A stretch of 25,681 nucleotides of DNA from CAVQBP01 sp964448105 (GTDB lineage: Bacteria; Bacteroidota; Ignavibacteria; Ignavibacteriales; Ignavibacteriaceae): positions 1 to 25,681 of the forward strand of contig CAYUVK010000072.1 of the NCBI GenBank assembly GCA_964448105.1, written 5' to 3'. A program made the translations under genes and the position numbers. The notes beneath the pieces were generated by a model. The model did no database searches, was not told where the DNA came from, and saw only the letters and a list, made by a program, of their open reading frames with translations. Below, piece after piece: positions 16,878 through 25,543 of this stretch (its first letter is position 1; each line of letters opens with the position of its first letter).

Positions 16878-16905
16878 ATCAATTTTCTCCAAAATTTTCT
16901 TGAGT

Positions 16906-16982
16906 TACACTTAAATTGCGGAAGATTGGTAAGTGATGTATTAAGTGTATAGTTTTATATTATTATAAAGTTTTCATACACT
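16906..16982 (-). promoter_or_regulatory. Mutually exclusive hairpins between tagF and tssA (possible attenuator)
   Basis: The segment 16941-16950 can pair two ways: 16944-16950 (AGTGTAT) with 16976-16982 (ATACACT), or 16941-16949 (TTAAGTGTA) with 16906-16914 (TACACTTAA). The two pairings share bases and cannot form together. Such competing stems resemble attenuators or a start-site switch upstream of tssA. The stems are short (7 and 9 bp) and AT-rich, and no U-run follows, so the regulatory reading is speculative. Confidence 0.3.
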
Positions 16983-16992
16983 ATCGAATTCA

Positions 16993-17931
16993 CTAACAAT
17001 TTAAAACTTGAAGCAATTCTTTCAAACTTATTTCCTTTTTATTAAGAAGGTTTTTTATTTTGCTGGAAACAGGAACGGATCCCAGTTTTTCATTCACTTT
17101 AAGAATCCTATCACTATCGTTGTTTGAATAAATTATATCTAAAAAATTTATTGTAACAGGTTTTGAAGGTAATATATAGAGAGAAATATTATTGTTGATA
17201 TCTTTACTCCAGAACATTGCCGGCAAAAAAAAATTGCTTTTAGATATTGCAACCATATTTAGTAAAAAGCATATATCCAAGACATCATTTTCGTCATCGG
17301 AATTAAAATAAAATTTTAAGGTTAAAGTGCTGTTCTTTATTTTAGGATCAAAAATATTATTAATGATGCAGTATTTTTTTTCTGAACTAAAATCTCCAAA
17401 GATTCTCTTCCAAAGAAGTTCCTGAGATGAATTACTTATAAAATCTTGATATGATTCATTTATAGGTTCTTCAATATGAAATGAAGATATTTGACTAATT
17501 AGTTCATTTAAATTGCTTTGTAAGATATTATTATCAATATTATTAAAGATTTTTTCAAACACACTATATTCATTTTTAAAAATTAAAGGAATAAGATAAA
17601 ATGGAAATATCTCAAAAATATTTTTATTATAATTAAAGAACATCAAAAATGGAAAAACTCTGTCGCTTTTGTCGTTGCTTGGAAAAATTATTCCCGAAAT
17701 AAATTGATCCGTCCCGGTAAAAGGATAAAAAAATCTTAAAGGCAGGGATTTTTTATAAACTGGTTTCCAATCATTTTTCAGCTTTTGTTTAGCTAAAATT
17801 AATCCTTCCTGAAGCCATTTATCCAGAACCAAAATTTCATTATTCCCGGTATTATATTTTACAAAATCCCGAAATACTGGAAGTTTACCAAAGTATCCAC
17901 ACGTTAAATTTTGATTATATATCTCTTTCAA
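16993..17931 (-). CDS. tagF: TagF post-translational T6SS regulator
   Basis: A 312-residue TagF/ImpM-like protein. The N-terminal hallmark GYFGKLPVFRDFV (residues 12-24) matches the GxxGKxPxxGDFV pattern, with the usual Gly before Asp replaced by Arg; WLQEGL and FPFLMFFNY follow. Known TagF proteins repress T6SS assembly after translation, in some species by binding the FHA protein, which is also encoded in this operon. The start is a TTG at 17931, 14 bases after the tssM stop, with no recognisable ribosome-binding site; no nearby in-frame ATG exists before the conserved domain. Poor initiation may keep this repressor scarce or couple it to tssM. The C-terminal half is diverged. Confidence 0.85.
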   Translation of the reverse strand: MKEIYNQNLTCGYFGKLPVFRDFVKYNTGNNEILVLDKWLQEGLILAKQKLKNDWKPVYKKSLPLRFFYPFTGTDQFISGIIFPSNDKSDRVFPFLMFFNYNKNIFEIFPFYLIPLIFKNEYSVFEKIFNNIDNNILQSNLNELISQISSFHIEEPINESYQDFISNSSQELLWKRIFGDFSSEKKYCIINNIFDPKIKNSTLTLKFYFNSDDENDVLDICFLLNMVAISKSNFFLPAMFWSKDINNNISLYILPSKPVTINFLDIIYSNNDSDRILKVNEKLGSVPVSSKIKNLLNKKEISLKELLQVLNC

Positions 17932-17945
17932 TATAAAAATTACAA

Positions 17946-20900
17946 TCAGTTTATTCTATTTGGAGGCTTAAAAGAACTAAAAAAATCTTCTGCGAAAGGA
18001 TTTTTAGAACTCCCTGTATCAACAATATAAGATACAATTACATTGTAAGCATTCTGTTTTTTAAAAAGCCAGTTAAAAATATATTGTGAAGATGAAGCTC
18101 CATGGGAAACTACTGCATCATCAAATAATTTAAATAATGCCCAATCGCCATCATAAGCTTTTGTCTCTGAAGATCCATAATCTCTGATTGAAATATTTAA
18201 TCTAGCGCCTGGTGTCCCTTTACCCCCCGGCCAAACGTACTCTTTCCAAAAAGAAGATCCCATTTGATAAGAATTTTCATCTCCATTTAAATACAGATAA
18301 ACTCTTTCCACATATGGTTTTTCCCCATTTATTAGTTCTGATTCAGGTCGTTGAGGTTTTAATCTAAACGAAAAACCCAGATCTCCGTTTTTGAATAATA
18401 AACCGGAAATTTGATTAGCTTTCTTTAGTGCAGAAATAAAATCAACCGAGATATTTATACCCTGTCCTTCCCATTTATTTACACCCCATCTTTCTTTATT
18501 AATGAAAGGACCTAATTCGGTATTAAAAAATGACCATAAAATTCCATCGGAAGGTCGAAAGAAATCCTTGAAATCCTGAATAGGCGCATCACTACTATTA
18601 TTTTTAAATGGGAAAAAGTTCGCCAAAGTATTATTAAAAGCATCTGAAATTTTTGCTTTCCACTCAAGGTTTAAATACTGACCCGCATCCGATAGAATAG
18701 ACTTCCAGGTTAGTCTAATAGGAGCAATGAATAAATTTTCCAGGGCAGGTACGTTATATATTGCCCCTCTAATAACCTGAACAGAAGTCGGCAGTTCAAC
18801 CGCTCTCTGATCTAATACTTTTACAGCATAATCCTTTGTTAAATCCTGCCCTCCTTTTATTGATTCTAGCACACTGCTTATTACAGAATACTGACTTATC
18901 ACCGCTTCTAAATCGCTATTAGGATTTTCTCCCATTGAACCACTGATAAATTTCCTATATTTACTTACTTCCATAAAAGTATTATTATTCACTAGACTCT
19001 GTTTCGCAGAATCCTGCGATTGTATATCAGATATAACCTGTAATTGATCCGAAAAAACTTTCAATATTAATATTAAAGGAGAATTAACAGGATCACTTAA
19101 AAGCTTTAAATTATTAGATGCCAGGGGAACTGTTTCAAAATTACTATAGTTTATGCTTTGAAGAAATCGAAGCCATGTATTTTTATAATCTAATATATAT
19201 AAATTTAACAGATTATTGCTCATTTCCTCACTATTAAAATTATTTTCATTTACTGTTCTTACATTTGATTTACCCAATACCCAATCATCTCTTCCGGGAT
19301 TTTGACTTTCTTCATAAATTGTGTTTTTAACATAAGATTTCCATCCATCTTGTGTAAAAATAAAAGGAACTTGCAAATCGGTATTCATTATAATTGAAAA
19401 TCTACCGCCAATAGCTTGCTCAAGAGTGATATCATTTGGAAATTGCTGCAAACCATTTTGCTTGATCCGGGAATAAATTGCTTCTGCATTAGGTCTGTAT
19501 TGAATTCTGTTTCTAACAAAATTAACCAACAGGTTATCATTTTTTACAGGGTAAATATCTTTATCTTTTAACTGTCTAACAAAAAATGAAACATAATTAT
19601 GAAACAATTGTCTGAGAGAGTCTTTTTCATTTAATGAAGCAACAGGAGTTAAATTTAAATAGCGTGATTCTAATATTCCGGAAAATTCATTATTTAGAAA
19701 CCTAAATTGAGTTGTATCCAATCTCGCTCTTTCATTACCTAAAAGTAAATACGCTTTTAAATAATTGTAAATATCACTGCTCGAATAGTCCTGACCATCG
19801 GCATAATTTTTTAAATTTTTTTCAATATCATTATAAATATTCTGAGTAAAGAAATTTTCAGTTCTACTTAAATACAATTCTTTTAACGCTTCATATGTCT
19901 TATCACTTCTATCTAATCCGAAATGAATAAATGATTCGTTTGCAGTTCCATTTTTTATATTTAAAATTAAAGATCTAAGGCTATCGGATCTTGAAAATGT
20001 ATTTAATAAATCTCCATTCCAGTTGATTTTACTGAAAGAATTAAAAGTTCCGGATATTTTTTTAAGAAGAGAAGAGCTGCCGTTATAACCCACGTATGTA
20101 AATAGACAGAAAATGATTAATGCTAGAGCTGAAGCAGAAACAGTTAATGCTTTTGCAAAACTAATTTTTTTGGAAGCTGCTGTTGTTTGGCTTGCTGAAT
20201 AATTTTGGTCTCCAATTAAAACGTTATTAAGAAGATCTTTGATAAAATAAGTTTTTGTTTCAAGTATTTTGTCTGATTCTTCATGCGCAAATTCAGGCAG
20301 ATTAAATTTTCTAGCAATTTCTCTAATTGCTACATCCAAAGGTATACCTTCTTGAGTACCGCTGGTAAAATAGAATCCTCTAAAAATAGGATTATCTTGG
20401 TAAGGATTTGGCTGAAATACTTCTCCTATTAAATAAGTCAATTTTTGCTGAAGGGATTTAAATTGAAACGGAAACAAGAATACTCTGCTTCTCTGTTCTC
20501 TCTTTAATGGACCGCTAAGCCTTACCGTTCTAATTTCAAACAATCTATCCCACAATTTTTTAAATTCATCTTCAAAAACCGATTTTGGATTAGGATCGGA
20601 CTGCTGGTATGGAGTTAAAGTAGCACCCCATATTTGTGATCTTTCTGTTTCACTGAAATCACTAAAATATTCAATAAAGCCCTGAAGTAAATCGCATTTT
20701 GTAAAAATAAAATAAACAGGAAAATTCACTCCTAAATTTTCAATTAATTCATCAATTCTCTGCCGAATATTTCTTGCATGCTCATATAACTGGTCTTTTT
20801 CTGAATTAATTATTTCATCAATATTAATAGCAACCATTACTCCGTTTATCGGTTTTCGTTTTCTATTCTTCTTTAATATATTTAAAAATGCATACCATTC

Positions 20901-21467
20901 CGGTTTATCTTCCGATTCGGTTACATACCTGCCTGCAGTATCAAGAAAAATTGCTTTTGTAGAAAAGAACCAATCACAATTTCTTGTACCGCCAACACCT
21001 CTAAAACCTTCTTTACCAAATGGAAATTCTAAACCGGAATTTTGTATAGCAGTTGTTTTTCCAGCTGCAGAAGGTCCTATCAACATATACCAGGGTAAAG
21101 CATATAATGCGGCTTTTCCCCTTTTTCCTTTTCCTAACTTTGAATTTTTAAGTGAAGTAATTGCTGCTTCTAATTGCTTTTTAAACTGTTCAATTTCAGC
21201 TCTTTTCTCCGGGCTCATGTTTTGCATTTGTTCATCAGCCTGGGAATTTATTGATTGTTCAATTTGCCCAGCCTTTTGCACCGCTTTCATCCTACTATAG
21301 AGCAAAATAATCACTATAATCAGTAAAAGGAATATTGATATAATGATTCCGTATATCATTGCTATTTTGAAGATTTTACTTAAGAAATAAATCAGAACTA
21401 TCAATAAAATAAAGGAAATAGCGGCTATTACAGTAGGTTTCTTAAACAGATTTAAAAAATTTCCCAT
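17946..21467 (-). CDS. tssM: TssM inner-membrane channel protein (IcmF)
   Basis: A 1173-residue IcmF-family protein that spans the envelope and docks TssJ in the periplasm. Two transmembrane helices lie at about residues 12-30 and 37-57, then a cytoplasmic NTPase domain with Walker A GPSAAGKT (131-138), Walker B AIFLDTAG (172-179) and TKCD (256-259), then a third helix at about 439-461, then a large periplasmic part. The C-terminal beta domain shows EYVWPGGKG and GDWALFKLFDDA, as expected for the TssJ-binding end. The NTPase motifs look intact. The ATG at 21467 is preferred on family grounds, although its ribosome site is weak; an in-frame TTG at 21542 would add 25 residues and abut tssL. Confidence 0.95.
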   Translation of the reverse strand: MGNFLNLFKKPTVIAAISFILLIVLIYFLSKIFKIAMIYGIIISIFLLLIIVIILLYSRMKAVQKAGQIEQSINSQADEQMQNMSPEKRAEIEQFKKQLEAAITSLKNSKLGKGKRGKAALYALPWYMLIGPSAAGKTTAIQNSGLEFPFGKEGFRGVGGTRNCDWFFSTKAIFLDTAGRYVTESEDKPEWYAFLNILKKNRKRKPINGVMVAINIDEIINSEKDQLYEHARNIRQRIDELIENLGVNFPVYFIFTKCDLLQGFIEYFSDFSETERSQIWGATLTPYQQSDPNPKSVFEDEFKKLWDRLFEIRTVRLSGPLKREQRSRVFLFPFQFKSLQQKLTYLIGEVFQPNPYQDNPIFRGFYFTSGTQEGIPLDVAIREIARKFNLPEFAHEESDKILETKTYFIKDLLNNVLIGDQNYSASQTTAASKKISFAKALTVSASALALIIFCLFTYVGYNGSSSLLKKISGTFNSFSKINWNGDLLNTFSRSDSLRSLILNIKNGTANESFIHFGLDRSDKTYEALKELYLSRTENFFTQNIYNDIEKNLKNYADGQDYSSSDIYNYLKAYLLLGNERARLDTTQFRFLNNEFSGILESRYLNLTPVASLNEKDSLRQLFHNYVSFFVRQLKDKDIYPVKNDNLLVNFVRNRIQYRPNAEAIYSRIKQNGLQQFPNDITLEQAIGGRFSIIMNTDLQVPFIFTQDGWKSYVKNTIYEESQNPGRDDWVLGKSNVRTVNENNFNSEEMSNNLLNLYILDYKNTWLRFLQSINYSNFETVPLASNNLKLLSDPVNSPLILILKVFSDQLQVISDIQSQDSAKQSLVNNNTFMEVSKYRKFISGSMGENPNSDLEAVISQYSVISSVLESIKGGQDLTKDYAVKVLDQRAVELPTSVQVIRGAIYNVPALENLFIAPIRLTWKSILSDAGQYLNLEWKAKISDAFNNTLANFFPFKNNSSDAPIQDFKDFFRPSDGILWSFFNTELGPFINKERWGVNKWEGQGINISVDFISALKKANQISGLLFKNGDLGFSFRLKPQRPESELINGEKPYVERVYLYLNGDENSYQMGSSFWKEYVWPGGKGTPGARLNISIRDYGSSETKAYDGDWALFKLFDDAVVSHGASSSQYIFNWLFKKQNAYNVIVSYIVDTGSSKNPFAEDFFSSFKPPNRIN

Positions 21468-21544
21468 AGTAATTATTTTATATTTAAAGAAAAAAAGGAT
21501 CTGATTTTTGTTTACAGTAAGAGTATTAATATTTTCTAACAAAA

Positions 21545-22237
21545 TTAAATTAAGGAACTTCTTAAAGTTTCAATTATGTCAGATGCTTTCGAAGAAATTG
21601 AGGTTGACATAATTACATAGAATATCAAACCGATTATAGCTGCAGCTACAGGATAGATCCATAAAGGCAATCTCCCTTTTACATTTCCAATAAAAGTATC
21701 ATGCGGTTTACCATTGGGAGATATTGAATCAATTAATCTATATATATCAGGATGAAGTTCCATATTAAGATCATCAATAATCCTTCGCAAATTTTCCGGA
21801 GATTGAAGTTGATACTTGCCTTTAAATCCAAGTGTTAAACACAAAAAGAATAATTCAAGAACATCTTTATTACTTGAAGTTCTCTGCCGCAGCTTATTTA
21901 GATTATCAAAAAATTCTTCACCCGCATTAAAAGTTTCAAATAACTTTAGTTGAAGAGGTTCGGAAAGCCAGGAGTCTTTTTGATTCCATGAAGAACTAAT
22001 AATTGTTTCATCCAAAAAAGCTATAAGTGCGAATTTTGCAAGATGAATCTTTTCATTGTCGATAGCGGCCATTCTAGCATCACGTTCAAACTTGTCAAAC
22101 ATTTCACTAATACGATTTTTAAGAACTTCCGGATCCCCGTAATCATTTGTTGCTCTTAATTGTAGTATTAAGATTAGACTGTCAGAGGCAGTATCGGCAA
22201 GAGTTTTTCTTTTTTCTATCAATTGATTATCAACCAA
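21545..22237 (-). CDS. tssL: TssL inner-membrane protein (DotU), no peptidoglycan-binding domain
   Basis: A 230-residue DotU-family protein. The cytoplasmic helical domain includes FALIAFLDETIISSSW and LELFFLCLTLGFKGKYQL, both diagnostic, and a single transmembrane helix lies at about 192-213 (LWIYPVAAAIIGLIFYVIM), leaving a 16-residue periplasmic tail. It therefore lacks the OmpA-like anchor of longer TssL proteins, and no separate TagL/TagN/TagP is in the window. The start is a TTG at 22237 with an AAAGGG site seven bases upstream; no alternative ATG exists before the conserved region. It is 183 bases after tssK. Confidence 0.94.
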   Translation of the reverse strand: MVDNQLIEKRKTLADTASDSLILILQLRATNDYGDPEVLKNRISEMFDKFERDARMAAIDNEKIHLAKFALIAFLDETIISSSWNQKDSWLSEPLQLKLFETFNAGEEFFDNLNKLRQRTSSNKDVLELFFLCLTLGFKGKYQLQSPENLRRIIDDLNMELHPDIYRLIDSISPNGKPHDTFIGNVKGRLPLWIYPVAAAIIGLIFYVIMSTSISSKASDIIETLRSSLI

Positions 22238-22420
22238 TTTTTTACCCTTTTAAAATTTGAATTTAAGGGACAGAAAATATTTCCCAGCTTCAATAAATAA
22301 ATGTTTTCAGCCAAAAGATGATTCAAGGCTGGCGGAAATCTCACCTGACCTTTTAGAAGTGATTAAGAGTAAGTTTAAGATTAAAATTAAGAAAAAATAC
22401 ATAAAGTGAACCCAGTATGA

Positions 22421-23770
22421 CTAATCGCTCGGCATCAATAGAACTAATTCCATCTGCAAAGATTTAAATTCTGCAGCGATAAAAAATGCAATATTATTTT
22501 TCTTCACAATTTTATCCCAGAATCTTCCTTCTTTATTAATCCTAAAATAATGAGCTTTTTCATTTACCTGAACACCGACAGGTGGACGGGGAATATACTC
22601 AATAGATACACCTTGAATACCAGCCTGCTGTACAGCAAATATTTCTTCATAGGCAGAAATTTTTATGCTTTTTGGTAATTCGGTAACGATTTTTTTCTCT
22701 GGTATATCACTAAGAACTGAAATGAAAAATTGAGCAGGAATTTGAGAGGGAGATAGTTGTCCAACGAACAAAGTATCAGCTTGTTTTCTTAAAGGAATTA
22801 TTATATCCCTTCTTTCGATTGTTTTTTGAATATTTAACATTGAACTAATTTCATTAACTACCTGACTAAAAATTTCAGTTAAATGTTTATGTTCATATGC
22901 AGGAAATTCCCCTGTTTTTATTCCTAAATTTGAATAAGTTGAAAGCTGACCTGCTAAATTTAGAAATAAGATATAAAGCGTTTCCGGATGTATATTCTTT
23001 GATGAGTAATAATAGTTAAGCAAAGGAATATATGTATTCACAGTTTGAAGCATTAGTAAAATTTCAACTTGAATAATAGACAATTCCGGTTTGTGAATAC
23101 TTGCCAGTTTCCTCAGTTCTTTACTTTTAGATACTAAAGCTCCCAATATTTCCCGTGTATGGTTCAACAAAACTTCCGATGCTGAAATAGAAATTGATGA
23201 AACAATGAAGTTTTTATCCATTGTATACTTCCCATCCGCGCTTCTATTAATTTGTCCTATTTTTATAAAGCTGAAGTCTTCTAAAGATTCGTCCCCAAAC
23301 TTAAATTGAAAATTTGGTTTAACAATTCCAATTGTACGTATGTTGGAACCTGTATTATAATCCAGAACATCCGTGTTCTGAAGGAAATACCTGGAATTAT
23401 TTGAAATTACTGTATCATCCATCTGGCAATTATTCCCGGAAAAATTTTCTGATGGTATAGATAAAAACACATCTATTTTTTCAGCAGTCGCAGCAAACAA
23501 ATCTTCAAAAGATCTACTTTTAGGAAGGGGATCATTAGCCGGCATATCAAAAAGTAAACCATCAGGCATTACACCTGAACATTTAACTAGGTTAAATGAA
23601 CCACCTGAAAGTGCAGCAAGATCGATTTGAATTTCCGTTAAACCCCAATAATTAGGATTCGTGATATTTATTCTGGAATTTATATAGTATTGGTTATATC
23701 TATCAATCTGCTGGAAATGATGGGGATTTAATTTCATCCCCTCGTACCAGACAACTTTCTGTAGTTTCAT
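22421..23770 (-). CDS. tssK: TssK baseplate-membrane adaptor
   Basis: A 449-residue TssK-family protein, descended from siphophage receptor-binding proteins, that connects the baseplate wedges to the TssLM membrane complex. The opening WYEGMKLNPHHFQQ (residues 8-21) is the family signature, and the region PPVGVQVNEKAHYFRINKEG near 400-420 fits the C-terminal domain. Length is typical. A GAGGG site precedes the ATG. In the transcript it lies between tssJ and tssL; the 183-base gap before tssL (22238-22420) contains no gene and no repeat I find convincing. Confidence 0.96.
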   Translation of the reverse strand: MKLQKVVWYEGMKLNPHHFQQIDRYNQYYINSRINITNPNYWGLTEIQIDLAALSGGSFNLVKCSGVMPDGLLFDMPANDPLPKSRSFEDLFAATAEKIDVFLSIPSENFSGNNCQMDDTVISNNSRYFLQNTDVLDYNTGSNIRTIGIVKPNFQFKFGDESLEDFSFIKIGQINRSADGKYTMDKNFIVSSISISASEVLLNHTREILGALVSKSKELRKLASIHKPELSIIQVEILLMLQTVNTYIPLLNYYYSSKNIHPETLYILFLNLAGQLSTYSNLGIKTGEFPAYEHKHLTEIFSQVVNEISSMLNIQKTIERRDIIIPLRKQADTLFVGQLSPSQIPAQFFISVLSDIPEKKIVTELPKSIKISAYEEIFAVQQAGIQGVSIEYIPRPPVGVQVNEKAHYFRINKEGRFWDKIVKKNNIAFFIAAEFKSLQMELVLLMPSD

Positions 23771-23820
23771 TAATAGTTTTTTCCCTCGATGATTTTATTA
23801 AATGAATGAATGTGTATTTA

Positions 23821-24261
23821 TTAATCTTCAGTTTCAACCGATAAATAATTCTGGTAAACCTGTATTTTCATTGCCTCAATATCAGGATTAACAGGAATAA
23901 TCCTCATCCACCCGTCTTTAGCAGGTGAATAAAAGTCTCCTACTATTCCAATATATTTAGCGCCATTTTTTATAGCATAATCTTTTAGTTGAAATAATTG
24001 GTTGGGGACTAAAGTAATTTCGAATTTGGAATCAGGGATAAGATCATCGGCTAAAGCTGCTTCAGGATTTCTAAGTAAGGATTCAAAACTGGCATGACTA
24101 AACTTATCAGCATTTTTTAATTGATAGATCCTTATAACAATAGCATTATTACCATTGCAGTCACCGTTACATTTCAAATTTACATCGATGGATTGAACTC
24201 CCCCACCACATCCATAGATAATAATAAAACAATAAACAACTGTTAGTAAAAATTTATTCAT
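23821..24261 (-). CDS. tssJ: TssJ outer-membrane lipoprotein
   Basis: A 146-residue lipoprotein. A short signal peptide with hydrophobic core FLLTVVYCFIIIYG ends at lipobox IYGC, placing the lipidated cysteine at residue 18. It is followed by Gly-Gly, with no Asp at +2, consistent with outer-membrane sorting. The mature part matches TssJ: VNLKCNGDCNGNNAIVIRIYQL, then FSHASFESLLRNPEAALADD, and the later IGIVGDFY and WMRIIPV strands. Its extra Cys pair (CNGDC) after the signal region could form a disulfide. TssJ anchors the TssM periplasmic end. The presence of TssJ marks this as a classical T6SS(i). Confidence 0.92.
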   Translation of the reverse strand: MNKFLLTVVYCFIIIYGCGGGVQSIDVNLKCNGDCNGNNAIVIRIYQLKNADKFSHASFESLLRNPEAALADDLIPDSKFEITLVPNQLFQLKDYAIKNGAKYIGIVGDFYSPAKDGWMRIIPVNPDIEAMKIQVYQNYLSVETED

Positions 24262-24314
24262 ACAACCACTTAAAAAATTAAAATTGAATATTTTATCTGC
24301 TAACCTCCATCTCC

Positions 24315-24365
24315 CATTTACCGTTTTACATTTACCTTCCGGCTTCGTTCTTCGAACTTCGCCGG
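24315..24365. repeat. REP-like hairpin and direct repeats after the FHA gene
   Basis: The 109-base gap 24262-24370 between the FHA stop and tssJ holds an interrupted hairpin: CCGGC (24339-24343) with GCCGG (24361-24365) outside, and GTTC (24347-24350) with GAAC (24354-24357) inside, separated by a symmetric three-base mismatch. Beside it CATTTACC occurs twice (24315-24322 and 24329-24336). The CTTCG-rich composition differs from the AT-rich surroundings and resembles, from memory, dispersed repeats of FCB-group genomes. It may mark a partial terminator. Confidence 0.5.
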
Positions 24366-24370
24366 ACAGG

Positions 24371-25543
24371 TCATATTCTTTTCTGATATCCTCTCATAAA
24401 AGAACTTCTAAAAAACTTTTTCTCAATATAATAAGGATCCGAAATATATTTATGATAATTTTCTTTGATTAAATCCAGCACTTTTAACTTTCTAATAAAC
24501 GGGAAAATTTGATCTATAAGTTTTTTATCCGGCAATCCTTTTTCAATAACATCCGGGTCTAAACTTTGCAGCAGCAGCTTACTCCCTTCGATAACCGAAA
24601 AGTTATATCCTTCAAGCAAACCAATTTGATGACCCAACAATTTTTGTGCTTCATCTTGCAACATATCTAATCTTTTTTTCTCTTCATCAGGTAAAATATC
24701 CGGATTGAAAAGGAATTCTTTAATTTCTTCCAATGAACTTGTAGGAAGTATATAATATTTTGTAACGCCAAAAAATTCCTGCCGGAATTGTAAAAACCCT
24801 TCAATTAATTTTGTAAATATATCCAAAAAAACATCAATTGTATTTGAAAAATGAATATTAAAAGAATACTCTTGAGATAACAGCTTATCATCATAACTTT
24901 TATTTTGTGACGGGATTATTTTAAATTGTTCAGCTTCAGCAAAATTTTTATTAATACCTCCATCTTTCAGATTATTAATTTTATGTAATTCTTTATCCAG
25001 AAAATTTTCCGTTAAACATTCAGTTATAATTTTATTTGATTCACTTTTTTCCAAACTCATTAGATTTTGAAGTATTGAAAGACGAAGCATTTTTTCCTTT
25101 GCCGGTGAATCTTCTAAAGAATATTTTGAAGATATTATTCTAAGATTTGAAACAATATTAGAAATTTCTTCTGCATAAGGACTTAAGAAAATCATTGTCT
25201 TTTGATCATCTTCTTCCTCAAGTTCTTCTTCTTTTACAAGTCCTACTTCTAACTCATAATCACCGATTCTTATTTTATCGCCGGATTGCAATGCATTATC
25301 TTCATTAGGTAAAATTTTATCATTATTTAAATATGTAAAGTTAGCTGATTCAAGATCGATTAGTTGTAAAATGCCCTCTGTATTAATAACCTTAGCATGT
25401 TTTCTAGAAATAATCTTTAACGGATCATGTAAAATTACCTGATTACTCTCATCCCTCCCCAAAAATATTGGGAATTTATTAAACTCCAGTTGTTCTGAGA
25501 AAGGCGGACTCGATTGCTTAGTTATTAATAATTTCAATATCAT
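24371..25543 (-). CDS. tagH: FHA-domain T6SS regulator/assembly protein (Fha/TagH)
   Basis: A 390-residue protein with an N-terminal FHA domain, which binds phosphothreonine. Visible motifs are LGRDESN (residues 28-34), SRKHAKV (46-52) and the YLNNDKI loop (71-77). A charged middle follows, and the C-terminal part (about 215-390) resembles the T6SS-specific FHA C-terminal domain, with LLGHQIGLLEGYNFSVIEGSKLLL, LDPDVIE and the closing FFRSSFMRGY. In other systems Fha is phosphorylated by PpkA and promotes assembly, or is bound by TagF; TagF is in this operon but no kinase is. It is the first gene of the visible cluster. The ATG at 25543 is chosen; a TTG at 25552 is possible, and neither has a clear ribosome site. 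Confidence 0.88.
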   Translation of the reverse strand: MILKLLITKQSSPPFSEQLEFNKFPIFLGRDESNQVILHDPLKIISRKHAKVINTEGILQLIDLESANFTYLNNDKILPNEDNALQSGDKIRIGDYELEVGLVKEEELEEEDDQKTMIFLSPYAEEISNIVSNLRIISSKYSLEDSPAKEKMLRLSILQNLMSLEKSESNKIITECLTENFLDKELHKINNLKDGGINKNFAEAEQFKIIPSQNKSYDDKLLSQEYSFNIHFSNTIDVFLDIFTKLIEGFLQFRQEFFGVTKYYILPTSSLEEIKEFLFNPDILPDEEKKRLDMLQDEAQKLLGHQIGLLEGYNFSVIEGSKLLLQSLDPDVIEKGLPDKKLIDQIFPFIRKLKVLDLIKENYHKYISDPYYIEKKFFRSSFMRGYQKRI

